From the NCBI GenBank assembly GCA_001898185.1, contig MKTI01000006.1:620001-684000 (forward strand): DNA of 64,000 bases. The letters run 5' to 3'. Positions 45,193 to 53,017 of the stretch are shown here, one piece after another (within the stretch, counting starts at the first letter, position 1; each line of letters starts with the position of its first letter). The notes beneath the pieces are model-generated. The model did not search any database, had not been told where the DNA came from, and saw only the letters and a program-made list of their open reading frames with translations. The stretch comes from Cellulomonas sp. 73-145 (GTDB lineage: Bacteria > Actinomycetota > Actinomycetes > Actinomycetales > Cellulomonadaceae). A program made the translations under genes and the position numbers.

Positions 45193-46197
45193 ATGAGGAA
45201 GAGGCTGCTCGCTGGGCTGGCGCTGGCAGGGGCCATCGCGCTGGCGACGACGGGATGTTCGGGCTCTGCCTCGGGCTCGACCGGCTCGACCGGCTCGAGC
45301 ACGGCCGGTGGAGGTGCCGCCCACAAGGTGATCACGGTCGGGTTCGCGCAGACGGGCTCGGAGTCCGGGTGGCGCGCCGCCAACACGCAGTCGATGAAGG
45401 ACGCGTTCTCCGAGGCGAACGGCTTCAAGCTGATCTTCAACGCCGCGGACAACAAGCAGGAGGCCCAGATCGCGGCCGTCCGCAGCTTCATCAACCAGGG
45501 CGTCGACGCCATCGTCATCGCGCCCATCACGGTCGACGGCTGGGACGACGTGCTCAAGGAGGCCAAGGCCGCCAAGATCCCGGTGATCCTCGAGGACCGG
45601 ACGATCAACGTGTCCGACCCGAGCCTGTACGCCGCCTGGGTGGGCGACGACTTCAAGAAGGAGGGCGAGACAGCCGGCGCGTGGGCAAAGCAGAACGCCA
45701 CGAGCCCGACCAACATGGTGGTGCTCGAGGGCACCACCGGCTCGGCCCCGGCGCTCGACCGTGCGACCGGCTTCACGGCCGGCTCGGCCGGTGCTCCCAT
45801 CACGACCCTCGCCTCGCAGACCGGCAACTTCACGCGGGCCGACGGCAAGACCGTGATGGAGGGCTTCCTGCAGAAGTACGGCAACAAGATCCAGATGCTG
45901 TTCGCCCAGAACGACGACATGGGTCTGGGCGCGCTCGACGCGATCACCGCAGCCGGTCTGACCCCCGGCAAGGACATCAAGATCGTGACGATCGACGCCA
46001 CGCACGACGGCCTGCAGGCGCTGGCCGACGGGAAGTTCAACTACGTGGTCGAGTGCAACCCGCTGCTTGGCCCGCAGGTCTCCGACCTGGTCAAGAAGGT
46101 CGTCGCCGGTCAGTCGGTGCCGAAGTCGCAGACCGCCACGGACCTCTCCTTCACGCAGGACCAGGCCAAGACGGCGCTGCCCAGCCGCAAGTACTGA
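45193..46197 (+). CDS. ytfQ: Sugar ABC transporter substrate-binding lipoprotein (YtfQ-like)
   Basis: 334 residues. Signal peptide MRKRLLAGLALAGAIALATTGCSG with a lipobox Cys, then a Ser/Gly linker and a periplasmic-binding-protein type I fold: ITVGFAQTGSESGWRAANTQSMKDAF, NQGVDAIVIAPITVDGWDDVLKEA and DMGLGALDAITAAGLTPGKDIKIVTID. The closest family is YtfQ, the galactofuranose-binding protein. The ATG at 45193 is 8 nt behind AAGGAGG; a TTG at 45187 is too close. First gene of a six-gene operon with a lac-type operator upstream. Confidence 0.9.
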   Translation: MRKRLLAGLALAGAIALATTGCSGSASGSTGSTGSSTAGGGAAHKVITVGFAQTGSESGWRAANTQSMKDAFSEANGFKLIFNAADNKQEAQIAAVRSFINQGVDAIVIAPITVDGWDDVLKEAKAAKIPVILEDRTINVSDPSLYAAWVGDDFKKEGETAGAWAKQNATSPTNMVVLEGTTGSAPALDRATGFTAGSAGAPITTLASQTGNFTRADGKTVMEGFLQKYGNKIQMLFAQNDDMGLGALDAITAAGLTPGKDIKIVTIDATHDGLQALADGKFNYVVECNPLLGPQVSDLVKKVVAGQSVPKSQTATDLSFTQDQAKTALPSRKY

Positions 46198-46215
46198 CCG
46201 CCAGGCCCTGTCGAC

Positions 46216-46248
46216 GGGCGGGGGCCGGCCTCGTGCCGGCCCCCGCCC
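46216..46248 (+). other. Stem-loop between binding-protein and ATPase genes
   Basis: A perfect 14-bp stem (GGGCGGGGGCCGGC with a 5-nt loop) directly follows the binding-protein gene. Such stems commonly stabilise the 3' end of binding-protein mRNA and reduce read-through, giving excess binding protein. Confidence 0.75.
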
Positions 46249-46272
46249 CGGCCCACCGTGAAGGAAGCCCCG

Positions 46273-47814
46273 ATGTCCCTCACCGACGAGGAGATGACGA
46301 GCGACGCGCTCGTCGCGATGCGCGGCATCACCATCCAGTTCCCCGGGGTCAAGGCCCTGGACGACGTCGACCTCACGCTGCGCGGCGGCGAGATCCACGC
46401 CCTGATGGGTGAGAACGGCGCCGGCAAGTCGACGCTGATCAAGGCCCTCACCGGGGAGTACGCGGTCGACGCCGGCAGCATCGCCGTCGCCGGTGAGCAG
46501 CGCGTGTTCCACGGCACCGCCGACGCGCAGCAGGCCGGCGTGTCGACGGTGTACCAGGAGGTCAACCTCTGCGCGAACCTGTCGGTCGGCGAGAACGTCA
46601 TGCTCGGCCACGAGGTGCGCCGCGCGGGGCGGATCGACTGGCGAGCGACCCACCGGGCCGCGGTCGGCCACCTGCAGAACCTCGGCCTGCGGCTCGACAC
46701 GCGCACCGCGCTGGGGAGCCACTCGATCGCCGTCCAGCAGCTGGTCGCGATCAGCCGCGCCATGGTGACCGAGGCGAAGGTGCTGGTGCTCGACGAGCCG
46801 ACGTCCAGCCTGGACCGCGGTGAGGTGCAGCAGCTGTTCGCCGTGATGCGCGACCTGCGGTCGCGCGGTGTCGCCGTCCTGTTCGTCACGCACTTCCTCG
46901 ACCAGGTGTTCGAGATCTCGGACCGGTGCACGGTGCTGCGCAACGGCCGGCTGGTCGGCGACTACCCGATCGACGAGCTGTCGCCCGGCCGCCTCGTCTC
47001 CCTGATGCTGGGCCGCGAGCTCGAGGACCTCGCCGCCCTGTCGGGCGCGTCCGACCGTCCGGTCGACAGGTCCGGCACCCCGGTCGTTCGCATGAAGGGC
47101 GCCGGCCGCAAGGGCCTCATCGAGCCCGCGGACGTCGACGTCTACCCCGGGGAGGTCGTGGGCATCGCCGGTCTGCTCGGGTCCGGCCGCACCGAGCTCG
47201 CGCGGGTGCTGGCCGGCGCGGAACACGCCGACTCGGGCCAGATCGAGGTCGCCGGGAAGGCCGTCAGGCTGAACACGCCGCGGCACGGGATCGACCACGG
47301 CATCGCCTACTCGCCCGAGGACCGTCGCGCCGAGGGCATCCTCGGCGACCTGACCGTCGCGGAGAACATCGTGCTGGGCATCCAGGCGCGCAGGGGATGG
47401 CGCAAGGTGCGCAGGTCCGAGCAGGATGCGCTGGTGTCCGAGTACATCGCTGCTCTCGGCATCCGGCCCGCCAACCCGCACGTGCTCATCCGCAACCTCT
47501 CGGGCGGCAACCAGCAGAAGGTGCTGCTGGCCCGCTGGCTCGCCACCGCACCCGCGCTGCTGATCCTCGACGAGCCGACGCGCGGGATCGACGTCGGCGC
47601 CAAGGCGGACATCCAGAGCAAGGTCGCCGAGCTGTCCGAGCAGGGCCTGTCCGTCGTGTTCATCTCCTCGGAGCTCGAGGAGGTGCTGCGGCTCTCGCAA
47701 CGGATCGTCGTGATGCGAGAGCACCGCAAGATCGGCGAGCTGGCCTCGAGCGAGACCGACGTCGACGGACTGATCGACTTCATCGCCCACGAGGGCCGGG
47801 AGGGAGCGGCGTGA
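46273..47814 (+). CDS. ytfR: Sugar ABC transporter, double-domain ATPase (YtfR-like), first copy
   Basis: 513 residues with two ABC cassettes. The first is intact: GENGAGKSTLIKAL, the signature region SIAVQQLVAISRAM and VLVLDEPTSSLD. The second has GLLGSGRTELARVL in place of Walker A, then LSGGNQQKVLLARWLA and LLILDEPTRGIDVG. This is the normal asymmetry of the RbsA/MglA/YtfR group. The ATG at 46273 is 7 nt behind AAGGA. The GTG start of the permease overlaps its stop by 4 nt. Confidence 0.92.
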   Translation: MSLTDEEMTSDALVAMRGITIQFPGVKALDDVDLTLRGGEIHALMGENGAGKSTLIKALTGEYAVDAGSIAVAGEQRVFHGTADAQQAGVSTVYQEVNLCANLSVGENVMLGHEVRRAGRIDWRATHRAAVGHLQNLGLRLDTRTALGSHSIAVQQLVAISRAMVTEAKVLVLDEPTSSLDRGEVQQLFAVMRDLRSRGVAVLFVTHFLDQVFEISDRCTVLRNGRLVGDYPIDELSPGRLVSLMLGRELEDLAALSGASDRPVDRSGTPVVRMKGAGRKGLIEPADVDVYPGEVVGIAGLLGSGRTELARVLAGAEHADSGQIEVAGKAVRLNTPRHGIDHGIAYSPEDRRAEGILGDLTVAENIVLGIQARRGWRKVRRSEQDALVSEYIAALGIRPANPHVLIRNLSGGNQQKVLLARWLATAPALLILDEPTRGIDVGAKADIQSKVAELSEQGLSVVFISSELEEVLRLSQRIVVMREHRKIGELASSETDVDGLIDFIAHEGREGAA

Positions 47815-48857
47815 ACGCCGTCATGAAGCATCGGCTGTTCTGGCCGGTCGTGGTGCTGCTCGCGCTGATCCTGGTGAACACGCTGTCGCGGCCCAGCTTC
47901 GTCAGCATCACGGTGCAGGACGGGCGGCTGTACGGGTCGCTCATCGACATCCTGCGCAACAGCGCACCGCTCATGCTGGTGGCGCTCGGCATGACGCTGG
48001 TGATCGCGACCCGCGGCATCGACCTGTCGGTCGGTGCGGTGATGGCGGTGTCGGGAGCGGTGGCGCTCCAGATCATCCAGGACTCGGGCGACGCGGCGAA
48101 CCCCTCGGTGCTCGCGGTGGCGATCGGCGCGGGGCTGCTCGCCGGACTGGCGTGCGGCCTGTGGAACGGCTTCCTCATCGCGGTGCTGGGCATCCAGCCG
48201 ATCATCGCGACGCTCGTGCTGATGCTCGCCGGTCGCGGCATCGCGCTGCTGATCACGCGCGGCTTCATCACGACGATCAACAGCGACCCCTACAAGTTCA
48301 TGGCGCAGGGCTACGTGGTCGGCCTGCCGTTCGCGTTCTACGTCTCCCTGGCGGCGATCGCGATCGTCGCCGTGATCGAGCGGCGCACGGCGCTCGGCGT
48401 GCTGACCGAGGCCGTCGGCATCAACCCGGAGGCGAGCCGGCTGGCCGGCGTGCGGGCCAGGGGCATCATCTGGGGCGCCTACGCCGCCAGCGGGCTGCTC
48501 GCCGGCTTCGCCGGCCTGCTCTACAGCTCCAACATCATGGCGGCGGACGCCAACGCGGCCGGTCTGTACATCGAGCTCGACGCGATCCTCGCGGTGGTGC
48601 TCGGCGGGACGTCCCTGGCCGGCGGCACGTTCAGCCTGGCCGGCACGGTCGTCGGCGTGTTCACCATCCAGACGCTGAAGTCGACCATCACGTTCCTCGG
48701 CGTGCCGCCGGCCGTCACGCCGGTGTTCATGGCGGCGGTCGTGGTGCTCGTCGTCCTCATCCAGTCCAGCCGGTTCCGGCGCTGGGTCGGCCGGCTCGGC
48801 GGTCGGCTGAGCGTCAGGTCCGCCCAGCCCGTCGAGCGAACGGAGGTCGCGTCATGA
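47811..48857 (+). CDS. ytfT: Sugar ABC transporter permease (YtfT-like)
   Basis: 348 residues with about eight to ten membrane helices and the family motifs LGMTLVIATRGIDLSVGAVMAVSG, NGFLIAVLGIQPIIATLVLMLAGRGIALL and LDAILAVVLGGTSLAGGTFSLAGTVVGVFTIQTL. It pairs with the next permease to form the heterodimeric channel. The GTG at 47811 is preceded by GGGAG at 4 nt and overlaps the ATPase stop; the ATG at 47823 is a less likely start. Its stop overlaps the next ATG (ATGA). Confidence 0.9.
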   Translation: MNAVMKHRLFWPVVVLLALILVNTLSRPSFVSITVQDGRLYGSLIDILRNSAPLMLVALGMTLVIATRGIDLSVGAVMAVSGAVALQIIQDSGDAANPSVLAVAIGAGLLAGLACGLWNGFLIAVLGIQPIIATLVLMLAGRGIALLITRGFITTINSDPYKFMAQGYVVGLPFAFYVSLAAIAIVAVIERRTALGVLTEAVGINPEASRLAGVRARGIIWGAYAASGLLAGFAGLLYSSNIMAADANAAGLYIELDAILAVVLGGTSLAGGTFSLAGTVVGVFTIQTLKSTITFLGVPPAVTPVFMAAVVVLVVLIQSSRFRRWVGRLGGRLSVRSAQPVERTEVAS

Positions 48858-49876
48858 CGAGCACGCAGACGGTTCTGACGGGCGAGCTGCGCGCGGTGAC
48901 GCGCCCGCACCGGTTCATGGCCCGGCACGCCTCGTGGATCCCCGTGTTCGCGGCCGTCGGCATCCTCGTCGCGATGGTGGTCGGCGCTCAGCTGTACTTC
49001 GGCAAGTTCCTCACGCCGCGGCTGGTGTCGTCGATCCTGCTCGACAACTCCTACCTGCTGATCCTCGCGGTCGGCATGACGTTCGTGATCCTCACGGGCG
49101 GCATCGACCTGTCGGTCGGGGCGGTGATGTCGTTCACCGGGATGATGGGCGCCAGCCTGCTGCGGCAGGGGCTGCCGTCGTCCGTCGTCGCCCCGACGAT
49201 GCTGGCGACCGGCGCGCTCATCGGGCTCGGCGTCGGCGTGCTGGTCCAGTACTTCGACGTGCAGCCGTTCATCGCGTCCCTGGCCGGGATGTTCCTGGCG
49301 CGCGGGCTCGGCTTCGTGGTGAGCCTGAACTCGATCAAGGTCACCGACCGGCCGATCTTGTGGCTCCAGGGCACCCGCCTCCAGGCCGGGTCCGGTTGGT
49401 ACATCACGCCGACCGGGATCATCGCGCTGCTGGTCGTCCTGGTGGGGGCCGGGCTGCTGGCGTACACCCGGTTCGGGCGCACCGTCTACGCGGTCGGCGG
49501 CAACGAGCAGTCGGCGCGGCTGATGGGCCTGCCCGTCGCCCGCACCAAGCTGCTCGCATACGTCGTCAGCGGTACGTGCGCGGGCCTCGCGGGGGTCATC
49601 TTCACCGCGTACACCGGCGCGGCCTACCCGCTGAACGGGATCGGCACCGAGCTCGACACCATCGCCGCGGTGGTGATCGGCGGGACGTTGCTGACCGGCG
49701 GCAGCGGGTTCGTCGTCGGCTCGATGATCGGCGTGTTCGTCTACGGGATGATCAAGACGATCATCAACTTCCTCGGCGTCGACCAGTCGTGGACCCGCAT
49801 CACCATCGGCGCCCTGCTGCTGCTGTTCGTCGTCGTCCAGCGCCTGATCGTGGCCAGGTCGGCACGGCGCAGATAG
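48854..49876 (+). CDS. yjfF: Sugar ABC transporter permease (YjfF-like)
   Basis: 340 residues, second subunit of the channel, with LAVGMTFVILTGGIDLSVGAVMSFTG, VQPFIASLAGMFLARGLGFVVSL, AVGGNEQSARLMGLPV and LDTIAAVVIGGTLLTGGSGFVVGSMIGVFVYGMIKTIINFL. The AVGGNxxSARLMG cytoplasmic loop is the coupling segment that meets the ATPase. Coupled by a 4-nt overlap to the YtfT-like gene. The second ATPase gene follows after 40 nt. Confidence 0.9.
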   Translation: MTSTQTVLTGELRAVTRPHRFMARHASWIPVFAAVGILVAMVVGAQLYFGKFLTPRLVSSILLDNSYLLILAVGMTFVILTGGIDLSVGAVMSFTGMMGASLLRQGLPSSVVAPTMLATGALIGLGVGVLVQYFDVQPFIASLAGMFLARGLGFVVSLNSIKVTDRPILWLQGTRLQAGSGWYITPTGIIALLVVLVGAGLLAYTRFGRTVYAVGGNEQSARLMGLPVARTKLLAYVVSGTCAGLAGVIFTAYTGAAYPLNGIGTELDTIAAVVIGGTLLTGGSGFVVGSMIGVFVYGMIKTIINFLGVDQSWTRITIGALLLLFVVVQRLIVARSARRR

Positions 49877-49916
49877 GCCCGGCCGTGGCCCGTCGGGGTG
49901 CCGTTCGGGCCACGGC

Positions 49917-51449
49917 ATGATGAGCACCATGGAGGACGCGCAGCCGCTGGTGCAGGTCACCGGCGCGACCGTGCGCTTCCGGTCGGACACCGCGCTCGAC
50001 GGCGTCGACTTCCGCATGTTCGCCGGCGAGGTCCACTCGTTGATGGGCGAGAACGGCGCCGGCAAGTCCACGCTGATCAAGGCGCTCACCGGCGCGCTGG
50101 CGCTGGACGCCGGCGAGGTCCGCCTCGGCGGCGAGGTGGTGCGGTTCGCCACGCCGCACGACGCGCACCTGGCCGGCATCAGCACCGTCTACCAGGAGAT
50201 CGACCTCCTGCCGAACCTGACGGTCGCGGAGAACATCGCGCTCGGCCGCGAGCCGCGCAACCGCGTCGGGGCCATCGACTGGGCCGCGACCCGCCGCCTC
50301 GCGCACGACGCGCTCGCGGCGCTCGGCCTGGAGATCGACCCCGCGTCGGTGCTCGGCACCCATCCGCTGGCCGTGCAGCAGCTCGTCGCGATCGCCCGCG
50401 CCATCTCGACGGACGTCAAGGTGCTGGTGCTCGACGAGCCCACGTCGAGCCTCGACTTCGACGAGGTCGCCGAGCTGTTCCGCGTCATCCGCGAGCTCAA
50501 GGCGCGTGGCGTCGCGATCCTGTTCGTCTCGCACTTCCTCGACCAGGTGTACGAGATCTGCGACCGCATCACGGTGCTGCGCAACGGGCGGCTGGTCGGC
50601 GAGTACCTGACCACCGAGCTGCTGCGGATCGACCTGGTGCAGAAGATGCTGGGCCGGTCCGCCGCCGCGCTGGCCGAGCGGCAGACGTTCGACGCACCCG
50701 ACGACGACTCGTCCGTGACGCTGAGCGCCCGTGGCGTCACCGTGCTGCCGGGCATCGCCGACGCGGACGTCGACCTGGTCGAGGGCGAGGTGCTGGGCGT
50801 CGCGGGCCTGCTCGGCTCCGGCCGGACCAAGCTCGCCCGCGCCCTGACCGGTGTCGACCGGCTGGAGGCCGGCATCATCCGCATCGACGGGCAGGAGCGG
50901 CGCCTGTCCAGCCCGCGCCGGGCGCTGTCCCTCGGCGTCGTCTACTCCTCGGAGAACCGGCGCACCGAGGGGCTGATCGGCGAGCTGAGCGTGCTGGAGA
51001 ACATCACGCTGGCCCTGCAGGCCCAGCGCGGGGTGCTGCGCCGGATCCGGTCGGCGCGCCAGCGGGAGCTCGCGGCGAGCTGGGTCGAGGCGCTGGACAT
51101 CCGCCCACCGGACCTCGACCGGCCGGTCGCCAGCCTGTCCGGCGGCAACCAGCAGAAGGTGCTGCTCGCCCGGCTGCTGGCGCTGTCCCCCCGGGTGATC
51201 GTGCTCGACGAGCCGACGCGCGGCATCGACGTGGGCGCCAAGGTGGAGATCCAGAACCTGGTGGGCGAGCTGGCCGACAACGGGCTGTCCGTCGTGTTCA
51301 TCTCGGCGGAGCTGGAGGAGGTGCTGCGGGTCGGCACGCGCGTGGCGATCCTGCAGGACGGCCGCGTCGTCGACGTCGTGCCGTCCGAGGGCCTGACGAC
51401 GGACTCGCTGCTCGCCATGGTGGCCCGGTCCGAGGGGGACGAGGCATGA
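49917..51449 (+). CDS. Sugar ABC transporter, double-domain ATPase, second copy
   Basis: 510 residues. It is a paralogue of the first ATPase (46273-47814) with the same order: GENGAGKSTLIKAL, VLVLDEPTSSLD, then GLLGSGRTKLARAL, LSGGNQQKVLLARLLA and VIVLDEPTRGIDVGAK. Two complete double-domain ATPases in one operon with one binding protein is unusual, since one is enough for two permeases. No good ribosome site precedes ATG 49917 or the adjacent ATG at 49920. Its stop overlaps the LacI gene start by 4 nt. It may serve another permease set or be a spare under different translation. Confidence 0.9.
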   Translation: MMSTMEDAQPLVQVTGATVRFRSDTALDGVDFRMFAGEVHSLMGENGAGKSTLIKALTGALALDAGEVRLGGEVVRFATPHDAHLAGISTVYQEIDLLPNLTVAENIALGREPRNRVGAIDWAATRRLAHDALAALGLEIDPASVLGTHPLAVQQLVAIARAISTDVKVLVLDEPTSSLDFDEVAELFRVIRELKARGVAILFVSHFLDQVYEICDRITVLRNGRLVGEYLTTELLRIDLVQKMLGRSAAALAERQTFDAPDDDSSVTLSARGVTVLPGIADADVDLVEGEVLGVAGLLGSGRTKLARALTGVDRLEAGIIRIDGQERRLSSPRRALSLGVVYSSENRRTEGLIGELSVLENITLALQAQRGVLRRIRSARQRELAASWVEALDIRPPDLDRPVASLSGGNQQKVLLARLLALSPRVIVLDEPTRGIDVGAKVEIQNLVGELADNGLSVVFISAELEEVLRVGTRVAILQDGRVVDVVPSEGLTTDSLLAMVARSEGDEA

Positions 51450-52459
51450 GCGGCGACGGCTCCCGCGCCGCGAACATCCTCGACGTCGCCCGGCTCGCGG
51501 GCGTCTCGCACCAGACGGTCTCGCGCGTGCTGAACGACCTGCCGAACGTCCGGCCGGCCACGCGCGCCCGCGTCGAGCAGGCGATCGCGCAGCTGCGCTA
51601 CAGCCCGTCGCCGCAGGCCCGTGCCCTGGTGACCCGTCGCACCCGGACGATCGGCCTGGTCACACCGATGGCCGCCGACTTCGGGCCGACGTCGGTGGCG
51701 ATGCACTTCAACGTCGCGGCCCGTGCCGCCCGCTACAACGTCGAGACGGTCAGCCTGCTCGACACCGACCCGACCGACGTGCGGGCGATCGTCGAGAGCC
51801 TGCTGCGCCAGCGGGTGGACGCAATCGTGTTCGTCGTCGCCGACGCCGACGTGCTCGAGCTGGTCCGCGGCCTGGACCTGAGCGTCCCCGTGGTCGCCGC
51901 GGCGTCCACCGCGCGCCGCAGCCCGCTGTTCGTGTCGATCGACCAGTACCGGGGTGCCCGCTCCGCCGTCCGCCACCTGGCCGAGCTGGGCCACGAGCGG
52001 ATCGTGCACCTGGCCGGCCCGCAGCGGGCGGCCGACGCGATCGAGCGCGTGCGCGGCTGGCGCGACGAGCTCGCGGAGCGCCGGCTCGAGATCGTCGCCC
52101 CGCTGCACGGCGACTGGTCGGCGGCCAGCGGCTACCGGCTCGGTGCCGAGCTGGACGTGGGCCCCGGGTCGGCCGTCTTCGTCGCCAACGACCACATGGC
52201 GATCGGGGTCCTATCGGCCCTGCGCGAGCGCGGCCTGCGCGTACCGGACGACGTCAGCGTGGTGGGGTTCGACGACGTCCCCGAGTCCGGCTACCTCTAC
52301 CCGGCACTGACCACCGTGCGGCAGGACTTCGCGGCGCTGGGCGAGCTGATGATGCAGAAGGTGCTGGTCGCCGTCGAGGAGCCGGACAGCGTCACCGTCG
52401 ACACCCCGCTGCCGACGCACCTCGTGGTCCGCCAGTCCACCCGCGCGGCAGCGCGCTGA
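51446..52459 (+). CDS. LacI family transcriptional regulator of the sugar operon
   Basis: 337 residues. The N-terminal helix-turn-helix is ILDVARLAGVSHQTVSRVLNDLPNVRPATRARVEQAIAQL, with H22-Q23 and R27 at the positions of LacI Tyr17, Gln18 and Arg22. The core is a periplasmic-binding-protein-like sugar domain (FVVADADVL, VFVANDHMAIGVLSALRERGLRVPDDVSVVGFDDVPESGYLYPALTTVRQD). It ends the operon, coupled by ATGA to the second ATPase gene. The recognition helix fits the lac-type operator at 45066-45085, which supports autoregulation of the whole operon. Confidence 0.93.
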   Translation: MSGDGSRAANILDVARLAGVSHQTVSRVLNDLPNVRPATRARVEQAIAQLRYSPSPQARALVTRRTRTIGLVTPMAADFGPTSVAMHFNVAARAARYNVETVSLLDTDPTDVRAIVESLLRQRVDAIVFVVADADVLELVRGLDLSVPVVAAASTARRSPLFVSIDQYRGARSAVRHLAELGHERIVHLAGPQRAADAIERVRGWRDELAERRLEIVAPLHGDWSAASGYRLGAELDVGPGSAVFVANDHMAIGVLSALRERGLRVPDDVSVVGFDDVPESGYLYPALTTVRQDFAALGELMMQKVLVAVEEPDSVTVDTPLPTHLVVRQSTRAAAR

Positions 52460-52528
52460 GCCGTCCCGGCCGGCGAACGACCGGGTCGGCAGGAATCGGT
52501 CAGCCGCGCGAGCGTCGGGACGTCGCGT

Positions 52529-52900
52529 CTACCGGGGCGGCAGCTCCGGGACGGTGCTGCCGTCCCTGTTGCGCACCTCGCGGTCTCCGATGGGTGCGGC
52601 GAGCCGGACGTCCACGTCGCGGAACACCCCGTTGGCCGTGCTCGAGCCACCTGCGCGTTGGTACGAGGCAGCGACGACCACGGCGGTGTCCGACTCGGAG
52701 ACGATCGCGGCCCGGGCGTCGGTGTCGTTCACGCCGGTCACGATGGTGATGGTCAGCGAGGTCGCGTCGTGGGACGACGCCCTCCATCCGTACGCGGCCG
52801 CCTCGGTCCTGCTCGCGGCGCAGCCGCCGACCACCATCGCGAGAGCAACCAGTCCGACGATGGCCGAGCCGGCGCGTGACCGGAGGAGGTGGCTGCCCAC
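52529..52900 (-). CDS. Small lipoprotein of unknown function
   Basis: 123 residues. LRSRAGSAIVGLVALAMVVGGCAASR gives a signal peptide with the lipobox Cys at about residue 27. The mature part is a single small domain (SLTITIVTGVNDTDARAAIVSESDTAVVVAASYQRAGG, DVDVRLAAPIGDREVRNRDGS), probably a beta sandwich. The GTG start is preceded by AAGGTGG, and the same bases form a TAAGGT box 6 nt upstream, so it may be leaderless or normally translated. Located between the LacI gene and the ATPase island, and convergent with the former. I do not recognise the family. Confidence 0.65.
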   Translation of the reverse strand: MGSHLLRSRAGSAIVGLVALAMVVGGCAASRTEAAAYGWRASSHDATSLTITIVTGVNDTDARAAIVSESDTAVVVAASYQRAGGSSTANGVFRDVDVRLAAPIGDREVRNRDGSTVPELPPR

Positions 52901-53017
52901 GGCGCCACCTTAGGAAGTCGGAAGCGTCTGGAGAGGGCAAGTGGGCCGGACCGCGGGGACGGCGGTCGACGACCATCTCGTAGATTCGCGGCGCGGTTCG
53001 GGTTCGACGTCGAGCTG

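Noticed and set aside
45115..47790. An 891-codon minus-strand open frame opposite the sugar ABC genes
   Set aside because: No recognisable domain, and it is antisense to a lipoprotein and an ATPase with complete motifs.
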